Assembly (NCBI RefSeq): GCF_003112695.1
Contig: NZ_BFBP01000005.1
Span: forward strand, 62,439-126,438
Source of the DNA: Azospira sp. I13
GTDB taxonomy: Bacteria > Pseudomonadota > Gammaproteobacteria > Burkholderiales > Rhodocyclaceae
DNA length: 64,000 nt
Reading direction: 5' to 3'
Shown here: piece after piece, positions 43,789 to 52,200 of the stretch
How positions within the stretch are numbered: position 1 is the first letter of the stretch
How the letters are laid out: every line of letters starts with the position of its first letter
Translations under genes and position numbers: made by a program
Notes under the pieces: generated by a model
Seen by the model: only the letters and a program-made list of their open reading frames with translations
Database searches by the model: none
Told to the model about the DNA's origin: nothing

Positions 43789-44502
43789 CTACTTCCGGAG
43801 GGAAGGGCCAGTGTAGGTCAGCTTGCCGATCACCAGCAGCGCCATGAAGAAGAGGACGATGTGCACGATGAAGTTGCTCATGACTTCATAGGTGCCCTTG
43901 CCCGATTCGTTTTCCAGGTCCCGCTCGGCCTGGCGGAAGAAGGCGCAGGCCAGGAAGCACCAGCTCAGCTTGGTAATGAAGGCCGCCGTGGTGGTCAGGG
44001 CATTGCGGTTATAGGCATACAGCCGGGCGTACAGCCAGATGGCGCCGGCAAGCCACAGGGCGTACATCAGGTAGAAGCCGGCATCGTCGTAGCGGGGCGG
44101 CTCCATATGGGCTGGAAAGAGCAGCCAGGAGCCCAGGGAAAGCAGCAGCCACACCGTCACCGCAATGACCGGCGCCCCCAGGAAGATGCCGAAGGTCCAC
44201 AGGGCATCGTTGTAGTTGGGGGTGATATCGTCATTGATGTAGATGACCGCGCGGTGGCGGGCTCCCTGGAGGGTGCCCCAGAGGAACATCACCAGCCAGA
44301 GCAGGACCCCAATGCGGGTAGCGGAATAGCCCACCAGGTCTTCAAGCCATTGGTCACGCGCCACATCGGAGGCTACGAAGACCAGGAAGGCGGTCAGACC
44401 GGCGATCAGGATGAAGAGCGGGTCCCACCAGGCGCGCCGGAAAAACAGGGACGTTTCAGGCGGGGGAAGGTCGGGGGCGTCCAGGTCGTCAAAGTTCAGC
44501 AT
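43789..44502 (-). CDS. Polytopic membrane protein of the AAA cassette
   Basis: The 237-residue protein has five or six transmembrane helices (WWDPLFILIAGLTAFLVFVA; IGVLLWLVMFLWG; IFLGAPVIAVTVWLLLSLGS; YLMYALWLAGAIWLYARLY; TTAAFITKLSWCFLACAFF; IVHIVLFFMALLVIGKL), with an acidic N-terminus MLNFDDLDAPDLPPPE. I do not recognise the family. The start region GAGACCATCATG and the first residues (FDD) are nearly the same as those of the AAA gene upstream. It lies between the AAA and STAND genes, and may be an effector or anchor in a membrane-acting system. Confidence 0.75.
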   Translation of the reverse strand: MLNFDDLDAPDLPPPETSLFFRRAWWDPLFILIAGLTAFLVFVASDVARDQWLEDLVGYSATRIGVLLWLVMFLWGTLQGARHRAVIYINDDITPNYNDALWTFGIFLGAPVIAVTVWLLLSLGSWLLFPAHMEPPRYDDAGFYLMYALWLAGAIWLYARLYAYNRNALTTTAAFITKLSWCFLACAFFRQAERDLENESGKGTYEVMSNFIVHIVLFFMALLVIGKLTYTGPSLRK

Positions 44503-44581
44503 GATGGTCTCGGTGATGTCGATGGTGTCCGAAGATGAAAGGCCGGGCCGGCTTGGGAAAATTGCTGGCGGCAAAGGCGCC

Positions 44582-46819
44582 TCAGGCAAGAAAGCCCATG
44601 CCGGGCCGCTGTTCCCCCGCCTTGGCGGTGTGTTCGCGCAGCAGTTGGGCGAGGAAATGCGCCGGGGAATAGCGTTCTCCCAGCATCCGCTCCTGTCGCT
44701 GCACGGTGGCGAAGTCCCCCGGCGTGAGGGCGTGCAGTCGGTCCAGTGCCCGGCCGATGTCTGCCGGCAGGGGATGGGAGGGGATGCCCATCACCTGGGC
44801 GGCAAACATCGCCCGGCGCTGCGCGGGGGCAAGGGCGTCGAAACGGATCTTGAAGGTGAAGCGGCGCAAGGCGGCCGGATCGACCTCCTGCATCAGGTTG
44901 GTGGTGCAGATGAAGACGCCGGCAAAGGATTCCATCTGCTGCAACAGCTCGTTGACCTGGGTGACCTCCCAGGAATGGGCTGCCAGACGGCGATCCCGCA
45001 GGAAGCTGTCAGCCTCGTCCAGCAACAGCACCGCACCTTCCTGGGCGGCTTCCCGGAACATGCCGGCGATGCGCTTCTCCGACTCGCCGACATATTTGCC
45101 CAGCAGGTCCGAGGCCCGCTTCACCAGCAAAGGCCGGCCCATGGCTTCCGCCAGGTGGTGGGCCAGGGAGGTCTTGCCGGCTCCCGGCACACCGTAGAAG
45201 CACAGGGTGCCGAGCGGACGCCGCACCAGGGCCTGCCGGATCTGCGCCACCGGCAGTTCGCTGTCCAGGTTCAGGTAGTCGAACTGGCAGGGGCGTTGGC
45301 CGTCTTCCGTCGCCGCGGCCAGGAGGGGGCGCCCCATGGCCCCCTGGCTGGCGCGGATGGCCTGCAGCAGGAGCTGCTCATCCACGGTTTCCTGATTGCC
45401 GGCGCAGATTTTGGCGAAACGGCTGGCCTGGTGGATCTGGGCCGGGGTCAGGCTGTCATCGGCTGCCAATTGGGTAATCAGCGGGGGGCTGACGGAGAGA
45501 TTGGCCAGGCAGCGGCTGATGACCCGTTGCCGAGCCGCCTTGGGCGGCGTACGGAACTCCAGGTGAAAGGCGAAACGGCGCAGATAGGCTTCGTCGATTC
45601 CGTCAATGGCATTGCTGATCCAGATGGCGGGAACCGGTGAATGCTCCAGTTGGTGATTCAGCCACGCTTTCGATTGGTCGGGACGGGCGGTATTGCGGCC
45701 GCGGCCGAAGAAGGCGGCCAGGCCCATGCCCGTGTCGGGGAAAACATCTTCGATCTCGTCGAAGACCAGCAGGCTGTCCTGGCGATCGGCAAGAAAGCGC
45801 TGAGCGATGACGAAATTGGCCATGCGCAGCTTGCCGGAGACGGAATCACCGTCGTTGTCGGACGATTTCACGTCAAAGGCCGCCAGCCCGCAGCTTGCTG
45901 CCAGGAGGCGGGCAAATTCGGACTTGCCGGTTCCCGGAGGCCCGTAAAAGAGGATGTTTGCGCCGGCAACCTTGCCCGCCGCCGCCTGGGCCATATAGGC
46001 CTGGAGCCAGGCAAACTCCTTTTCCATGTGCTGAAAGTCAGCGTGTTCCAGCGCCGGCGCAGGGGAGGCCTGCAAGACATGGCGCAGCATTTCGGCTTCG
46101 GTGCGGAATTGCTCGGTCAGGAACATCCGCCCCGTTTCGCCCAGGGCGACAAAGTCCTCCAGGTCCCGGGGAGAGACGTCCAGCCGCACCAGGCCGAGGG
46201 CCCGCAAGGGGCCCTGGCTGCTGAGAGCAGCCCGTACCTGGTGGGCTGGCGCAGCGATCGCCTGGGCCAGCAGCTCGAAAGCCTCGTTCGGTGCAAATCC
46301 GCTGATGGACCGCAGAAACTGGCGGAACGGTTCGAAATGACGCAGTTCGGCGAAGTCCAGCAGGCGCAGTTCCAGGGGGCTCAGGCGCAGCAGGCGGCCC
46401 AGCAGGGCGATGTTGGGGTTGCCCGGCTTTTTCCATTGCTTGCCGGGGGCCAGATGGGCCAGGTTGTCTTCCAGGGCTTCCTGGATCAGCCTGGGGGCTT
46501 CCACGAACTGGCGGGAAATAACCTCGTTGTAGGTTCGGAAGGCCTGGCGCCGCCGCAGCAGGGGACCGATGTGCAGCGTCGTGCCGTTGGGCTGCTCGCC
46601 GTCTTCGTCGTCCCGTTCCCGCGCCAGGGCCTTGCCCAAAGCTGCCTGGATGGGGGCCGGCCAGCGGGCCTCTTCACCCAACAGGCGGAGCAGGTTTTCG
46701 CTGTCTTCCACGTAGGCCCCCGGGTTGGCCAGCAGGATGCGCAGCGCAAATACCGCGCCCCGCCGGTTGCATTTGTGGGGGACAGCAAGGGCGGGCGGGT
46801 CGTCAAAATCCAGTTCCAT
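44582..46819 (-). CDS. Tandem AAA+ ATPase
   Basis: The 745-residue protein has an N-terminal helical region and two AAA+ modules. The first has FYGPPGTGKSEFA near 290 and LLVFDEIEDVF near 355; the second has FYGVPGAGKTSLA near 545 and VLLLDEADSFL near 598, with a later TTNLMQEVDPAALRRF arginine/sensor region. It is a CDC48-like double-ring ATPase without the usual N-domain. It is the first gene of a minus-strand cassette. The ATG at 46819 (MELDFDDPP) lies in the 3' arm of a perfect inverted repeat, with GGAGACC as ribosome-binding site; ATG 46831 is an alternative. Confidence 0.85.
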   Translation of the reverse strand: MELDFDDPPALAVPHKCNRRGAVFALRILLANPGAYVEDSENLLRLLGEEARWPAPIQAALGKALARERDDEDGEQPNGTTLHIGPLLRRRQAFRTYNEVISRQFVEAPRLIQEALEDNLAHLAPGKQWKKPGNPNIALLGRLLRLSPLELRLLDFAELRHFEPFRQFLRSISGFAPNEAFELLAQAIAAPAHQVRAALSSQGPLRALGLVRLDVSPRDLEDFVALGETGRMFLTEQFRTEAEMLRHVLQASPAPALEHADFQHMEKEFAWLQAYMAQAAAGKVAGANILFYGPPGTGKSEFARLLAASCGLAAFDVKSSDNDGDSVSGKLRMANFVIAQRFLADRQDSLLVFDEIEDVFPDTGMGLAAFFGRGRNTARPDQSKAWLNHQLEHSPVPAIWISNAIDGIDEAYLRRFAFHLEFRTPPKAARQRVISRCLANLSVSPPLITQLAADDSLTPAQIHQASRFAKICAGNQETVDEQLLLQAIRASQGAMGRPLLAAATEDGQRPCQFDYLNLDSELPVAQIRQALVRRPLGTLCFYGVPGAGKTSLAHHLAEAMGRPLLVKRASDLLGKYVGESEKRIAGMFREAAQEGAVLLLDEADSFLRDRRLAAHSWEVTQVNELLQQMESFAGVFICTTNLMQEVDPAALRRFTFKIRFDALAPAQRRAMFAAQVMGIPSHPLPADIGRALDRLHALTPGDFATVQRQERMLGERYSPAHFLAQLLREHTAKAGEQRPGMGFLA

Positions 46820-46860
46820 GATGGTCTCCATTCCCAAACTCGGGGTATGGAGACCATCAT
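46818..46860 (-). promoter_or_regulatory. Perfect 14-bp inverted repeat over the AAA gene start
   Basis: ATGATGGTCTCCAT (46818-46831), 15-base loop, ATGGAGACCATCAT (46847-46860). In the message the GGAGA ribosome-binding site and the start ATG would be in the stem. The minus strand also has TATGAT as a possible -10 in the other arm (46861-46856), so it could instead be an operator. Confidence 0.7.
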
Positions 46861-46870
46861 AGGGATTGAT

Positions 46871-46887
46871 GCGACATTTGATGTCGC
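46871..46887. promoter_or_regulatory. Palindrome upstream of the AAA cassette
   Basis: GCGACATTTGATGTCGC: perfect 7-bp arms GCGACAT / ATGTCGC with a 3-base centre. It lies about 10 bases upstream of the inverted repeat at 46818-46860, in the only promoter gap of the cassette, so it is a candidate operator. Confidence 0.55.
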
Positions 46888-46973
46888 GGCTCTTGAAGGG
46901 GGCTACAAAGCTGCTGCTGCCGAACCTTCCCCATGCTGGTCACGGACGAAGGCGGAGGGCGGGGCACGCCGAT

Positions 46974-49274
46974 TTAGCGAGCCCGGCCTTTCAGGGCCCG
47001 TACTTCAAAGGCCACTTCATCCACCACCTTCCGGCTTCCATCCAGCAGTTGCAGGCGGTGGCGGCCGGGCTGGGGCAGCCAGCGGGGTGCCGGGTGGGCC
47101 GCCGCCAGCCTCTTGCCGTCGAGTTGCCAGTGCCAGCCCGGGTCGGCGGGGCCGCTCAGGCGCAGTTCGATGCGTTGCCGGCTGGGTGGAATGTCCGGGT
47201 CCAGGGCCAGGATGGTGCCGTCGGTCGGGTAGGCAATACGACTCAGGGCCTGGCCACCGGCCTGGCGGATGACCGCCTGTTCCGTGCCGGCGAGGAACCA
47301 CTCCTGGCGGGCCGGCTCCCGGGCTGGTTCGAAGCGGATGCGCTGGTGCACCACCCCGGCAGGGGCCGAAGGTGGTCGGCTCGATTGGGGGGGCCGGGCC
47401 CGGGCCGGATCGCCGCGGTGCAGCCAGTCCATGACCTCCCGCCACACCGGCGCTGCGCCGCTGATGCCCGAAACGTCGTGCATGGGGCTGCCGCCGGCAT
47501 TGCCCACCCACACCGCCACGGTGTAGCGGCGGGAATAGCCGGCGCACCAGTTGTCCCGCATGTCCTTGCTGGTGCCGGTCTTGACCGCGCTCCAGTAGGG
47601 CGTGGCGAGCCAGGATTCCAGGCCGAAGGTGGAGGCCCGGGCATTGCGGTCGGCCAGGATGTCTCCCACCAGGAAGGCTGCCGCCGCGGTGAAGGCCGGG
47701 CGGGGCACGTCGCTGAAAACCCCGGTGCAGCCTTCGCGGCGGCAGGGAATGGGCTGGGCCTTGCCATTGCTGCCGGCAGTGGTGGCAGTTGCAGCAGCGG
47801 CAGGCACGGCCCGCAGGGGGCTCCAGCGCCCCCCGTTGGCCAGGCTGCGGTAACCATTGGCCAGCATCAGCAGGGAAATGTCCGCCGAGCCCAGGGCCAG
47901 GCTGTAGCCGTACCAGTCGCCATCCTGGTTGAGGCTGGCCAGGCCGGCCTGCAGCAGCTTGCGGCGGAAGGGTTCGGGCCCCAGGCGCACCAGGGTGCGC
48001 ACCGCCGGCACGTTGAGGGAGCCGGCCAGGGCGCGCCGCACCGAGACCCAGCCCTGGTAGTGGGGCTCGTAGTTCTGGGGAGCGTAGAGGCCGTTGCCCG
48101 TATCCAGGGCCAGGGGCGCATCCTCGATGAGGGAGGCGGGCGTCAAGGCCCGCTGTTCAAAGGCCAGGGCGTAGAGAAAGGGCTTGAGGGTGGAGCCGGC
48201 CTGGCGCAGGGCGGTGACCCCATCCACTTCCGCCGCCTCCGAGAGGTCGCCGCTGGAGCCGACCCAGGCCAGGATTTCGCCGCTGGCGTTGTCCAGCACC
48301 AGCACCGCGCCGTCTTCCACGTTCTGGTGCCGCAGGGCATGGAGGTGGCGCCGCAGGGCGTGGCTGGCGAACTGCTGCAGGTCCCCGTCCAGGCTGGAAC
48401 GCAGGGCCTGGCCGGGGTGCTCCAGCAGCTTGCGGGCCAGGTGGGGCGCCAGTTGGGGGGAGGGGGCCTGGCGCGTACGCTGGGCGCCGCTGAGGGCGTA
48501 GTCCACATAGGCGGCGAAGGCCTGGGCGTCGCTGCATTCCTGTTCCCGGCCCATTTCCGCCAGCAAGCGGCAGGCCCGGCGGGCCACCACGGCGGGGGAG
48601 GCATTGGGGGAGCGCAGCAGGGCTGCAGCCAGGGCGGATTCCCGCTCGTCCAGGCCGTGGGGCCACTTGCCGAACAGCTCCTGGCTCATGGCGCCGACGC
48701 CCTGCAGTTCGCCCCGGAAGGGCACCAGGTTGAGATAGGCCTCGATGATCTGGCGCTTGTTCCAGGTGCGCTCCAGGCGTCCCGCCGCCATGGACTGGCC
48801 GAGCTTGTCGAGGAAGGAGCGGCGGCCCCGGCGCTGCCCGTCCTCCTCCAGCAGGCCGGCCAGTTGCATGGTCAGGGTGCTGGCGCCCCGGGTGCGGCTG
48901 CCCCAGAAGTTGCTCCAGGCGGCCTTGCCGGCGGCGCGCCAGTCCACGCCCTCATGCTCCATGAAGCGCCGGTCTTCGGAGACGATGACGGCCCGCACCA
49001 GGGCCGGGGAAATTTCCGCCAGGGGCGTCCAGGCCCGGCGTCGGACGTTGCGGTCGAGGCGCAGGCTCTGCAGCACCTGTCCGTCCCGGGCCAGCAGGGT
49101 GGCGTCGGAGGCCCGGTATTCCCGGCGCACCTGGGCGTAGTCCGGCAGGGCCTGGGCGGCAGGCGCGGCCAGCCCCAGGAGCAGGGCCAGGGTGGGGAGC
49201 AGCGCCCATCGCCGCAGCGGCGGGCGGCGCGCCCCAAAGCCTGAAGAGCGGGGCACGGCCGGTCTAGTCGCCAA
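46974..49274 (-). CDS. pbpC: Penicillin-binding protein 1C
   Basis: The 766-residue bifunctional peptidoglycan synthase has a transmembrane/signal segment (WALLPTLALLLGLAAPA) and a glycosyltransferase domain (VIVSEDRRFMEHEGVDW; GASTLTMQLAGLLE). The transpeptidase has active serine in GSTLKPF near 360, SLN near 400 and KTGTS near 563; a C-terminal beta domain follows. The start is TTG at 49274, which overlaps the end of yfhM by 11 bases; a GTG at 49256 is the alternative. Coupling to an alpha-2-macroglobulin gene is a conserved arrangement. Confidence 0.93.
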   Translation of the reverse strand: MATRPAVPRSSGFGARRPPLRRWALLPTLALLLGLAAPAAQALPDYAQVRREYRASDATLLARDGQVLQSLRLDRNVRRRAWTPLAEISPALVRAVIVSEDRRFMEHEGVDWRAAGKAAWSNFWGSRTRGASTLTMQLAGLLEEDGQRRGRRSFLDKLGQSMAAGRLERTWNKRQIIEAYLNLVPFRGELQGVGAMSQELFGKWPHGLDERESALAAALLRSPNASPAVVARRACRLLAEMGREQECSDAQAFAAYVDYALSGAQRTRQAPSPQLAPHLARKLLEHPGQALRSSLDGDLQQFASHALRRHLHALRHQNVEDGAVLVLDNASGEILAWVGSSGDLSEAAEVDGVTALRQAGSTLKPFLYALAFEQRALTPASLIEDAPLALDTGNGLYAPQNYEPHYQGWVSVRRALAGSLNVPAVRTLVRLGPEPFRRKLLQAGLASLNQDGDWYGYSLALGSADISLLMLANGYRSLANGGRWSPLRAVPAAAATATTAGSNGKAQPIPCRREGCTGVFSDVPRPAFTAAAAFLVGDILADRNARASTFGLESWLATPYWSAVKTGTSKDMRDNWCAGYSRRYTVAVWVGNAGGSPMHDVSGISGAAPVWREVMDWLHRGDPARARPPQSSRPPSAPAGVVHQRIRFEPAREPARQEWFLAGTEQAVIRQAGGQALSRIAYPTDGTILALDPDIPPSRQRIELRLSGPADPGWHWQLDGKRLAAAHPAPRWLPQPGRHRLQLLDGSRKVVDEVAFEVRALKGRAR

Positions 49275-52200
49275 CCTTGACCCGGCTGTTGGGCACTTCG
49301 CCGAACACGTCGGGGGCGTAGAGGGCCTCTACCCGGGTCGGCGGCAGGGCGAAGTCGCCGCTGTTGTTGAGGCGCAGGGTGTATTGCAGGACGAAGCGGC
49401 CCTTGGGCAGCCACTGGTAATAGGCCCGGAAGGCGCTGAAGCTGCGCTCCACGTAGCTGGGCCGCAGGCCGTGCGCGTCCCGGTTCTCATCCAGGGTGCC
49501 GATGGCGCTGTCCCGTCCGTCGCCGTCGCCCAGGATGCGGGCACCGGCGGGAATGGGGTCGCTCAGGGCTACCCAGGTCATGTCCTGGTCCGCATCCACC
49601 GTCAGGGTCACGCGCCACAGATCGCCGCGGCTGACCTTGCCCGGGGTCTTCTCTTGCAGCGGCGCCACCTTGCGGCTGATGCGGTAGCCCATGGCCCGGG
49701 CCGGGCCGTCGGCCACGGCCGCCAGCACCTGCACGGTGGCCCAGGGCTTGCCGCTGCCCTGGTGGCTCAGCTGCAGCTTGTCCTCCTTGCCGGCCGGATT
49801 GGGCCAGGGCAGGGCCAGGGGGGCGGGCAGGGCGTCACCAGTCTGGCGCCAGTCCACCTCGGCACTGGCTTTCGCCAGGCTGGCCACGGTCTTGCCGGCC
49901 ACCGGCTCCCGCTCGAACTTGCGGGCGAAGCGGTCCAGGGTGACCCGGGCCCAGGCATTGGCCGTGGTGGTCAGCCAGCGGCCCCGCACCTGGCGCTCCA
50001 TGGCGCCCTGCACCAGGCGGGGCAGGTCCTCCTGCCAGGCCGGGTTGTCGAGCATGGCCTCGATGAGGCGGAAGGCGTTGGCGTCGGCGTTGAGCATCAT
50101 CCACCACCAGTAGTCTTCCCGTTCCGTGGTGAAGGTCAGGCGGCCGCCGGTGTAGGAGAGGCGGTTGCGCAGTTCCTGCTGGGCCTCGGTCAGGCGCTTG
50201 CTGCGCTGGGGCAGGTCGGCGGTGCGCTGCAACACCAGATACCAGTCGATGAGGGCCGCCGTGGGCAGGCGCAGGGGATCCACCTCCAGGGCCGCCACCG
50301 TGCGCGGCAGTTGCACACCCTGCCGGCCCAGGGCCTGCAGCACGTTGAGGCGGCGCAGCAGCAGCGGGTCGCCGTAACTGGCGGGTGCCCATTCTCCGGT
50401 GCGCAGGCGGCCTTCGGCGTAGGCGGTGAGGCCCTGGATCATGCGCCGTTTGCTCTCCTCCGGCACGGCGAAGCCGGCCAGGGTGGTGAGGTCGAGCAGA
50501 TAGGCCGTCAGGGTGGCGCTGCCCGGAGTGCCGGGGAAGTAGCCGGCCAGGCCGTTGCTGTCCAGCATGCCGGGGAGGCTGTCGGCTACGGCCTGCCAGC
50601 GCCGGGCATCGTTGAGGCCGACGGCGACGGAGGTCTTCTGTTCCAGGCAGGAGAAGGGGTACTCCTCGAAGAAGCGACGCAGGCTCGGCGGCGGCACCGC
50701 CAGCTTGGGCGACAGGCTGATCTCCAGCCCGCCCTTGCCGGGCAGGGCGCCGGCCGGCGGACTGACGCCGACCTCGTACTTGCCGTCGACCCGGGTGAAG
50801 GTGGCCTGCTGCACCGTCACCGGCACGGCGGGGGCGATCTGCTGGGTAATCTTCAGGGCATCCTGGGCCTTGCCGCCTTCTTCTTTGGCGGTGAATTCCC
50901 AGTCCTGGTGGTTGGCACCATCGGGGGCGTCCGCCTCCCAGCTGAGTTCGGCGGCCCCTTCGGCGGCCAGGACGACTTGGCGTTCGGGCAGGCTCTGGCT
51001 GCCATGGCGGGCCTGGAGGCGCACCGTCATCTGGCGGGCGGTGCCGTTGCGCAGGGTGACCAGGGCCTTGAAATGGTCGCCCTCCCGCACCAGGGGCGGC
51101 AGGCCGGAGATGATCTGCAGGTCCTGCCGGGTGCGCACGCTGCTGCTGCCGCTGCCGAACAGGCCGGCTCCGGCCGTGGCCACGCCCACCAGGCGGAATT
51201 CGCTGAGGGAATCGTTCATCGCCACCTTGAGGGTGGCGCTGCCGTTGGCATCCAGCTTGACCCGGGGCTGCCAGCTGAGCAGGGTGTCGAACAGTTCCCG
51301 GGCCGGGGCGCGGCCGCCGCCGCCGCCGGGGGGCAGGGCCTTCTTGCCGAAATGGCGCTTGCCGATGACCTGGGATTGGGCGGTGGCGGTTTCCACCTGG
51401 TAGGCCCGCTTCTGCAGGAAGGCCTGCAGCAGGTCCCAGCTGTCGTTGGGGCGCAGTTCCAGCAGGGCCTGGTCCACCGCGGCAAAAGCCACCTCGCTGC
51501 CGGCGGGGGCCGGCTTGCCGTCCGGCGTGGTGACGCGGATTTTCACCGTGGCCTCTTCCCGGGGCCGGTAGTCGCTCTTGTCGCTGTTCACCTCCACCTT
51601 GAGGCGGAAGCCGTCGTTGCCCACGGCGATTTCCCCCAGGCCCAGGCGGTAGGCCGGCTTGGCCAGGTCCACCATGGCGGTGGGCTGCTCCGGGTGCCAC
51701 CATTCCTTGAACCAGGCCAGGGGCTCGCGCCAGCCCCAGTGGAAGAAGCTGGTCCATTTCAGGGGCTCCACCCGGCCCCGCACGGCGAGCACGGAGACAT
51801 AGACATTCGGCCCCCATTCGGGTTTGACCGGGATTTCCACGGTGGGCTTGAAACGGGAAAGGGGCTGCACGTAGGTGTCGATGATGCCACCCGCCTCCAC
51901 GGAAACCAGGGCGGTGGCTTCCCGGAAGGGCGTGCGCACCTGGAAGCGGGCCGTCTCCCCGGGCTGGTAGCTGCGCTTTTCGGGAATGACGTCGATGCGG
52001 TCCTGGTTGCCGGCGGTGAACCACAGGTCGCCGCCGCCGCTGACCCAGTAGCTGGTGCTGGCCCGGGCCACGTTGCCCTGGCTGTCCCGGGTTTCGGCTA
52101 GCAGGTGGATGGCCCCCGGCTCGCCGGCCTTGGGCTCGCACAGCAGCAGGCCCCGGCTGTCCGTGGTGCCGGCGCAGACTTCGCCCATGTCCTGGTATTC

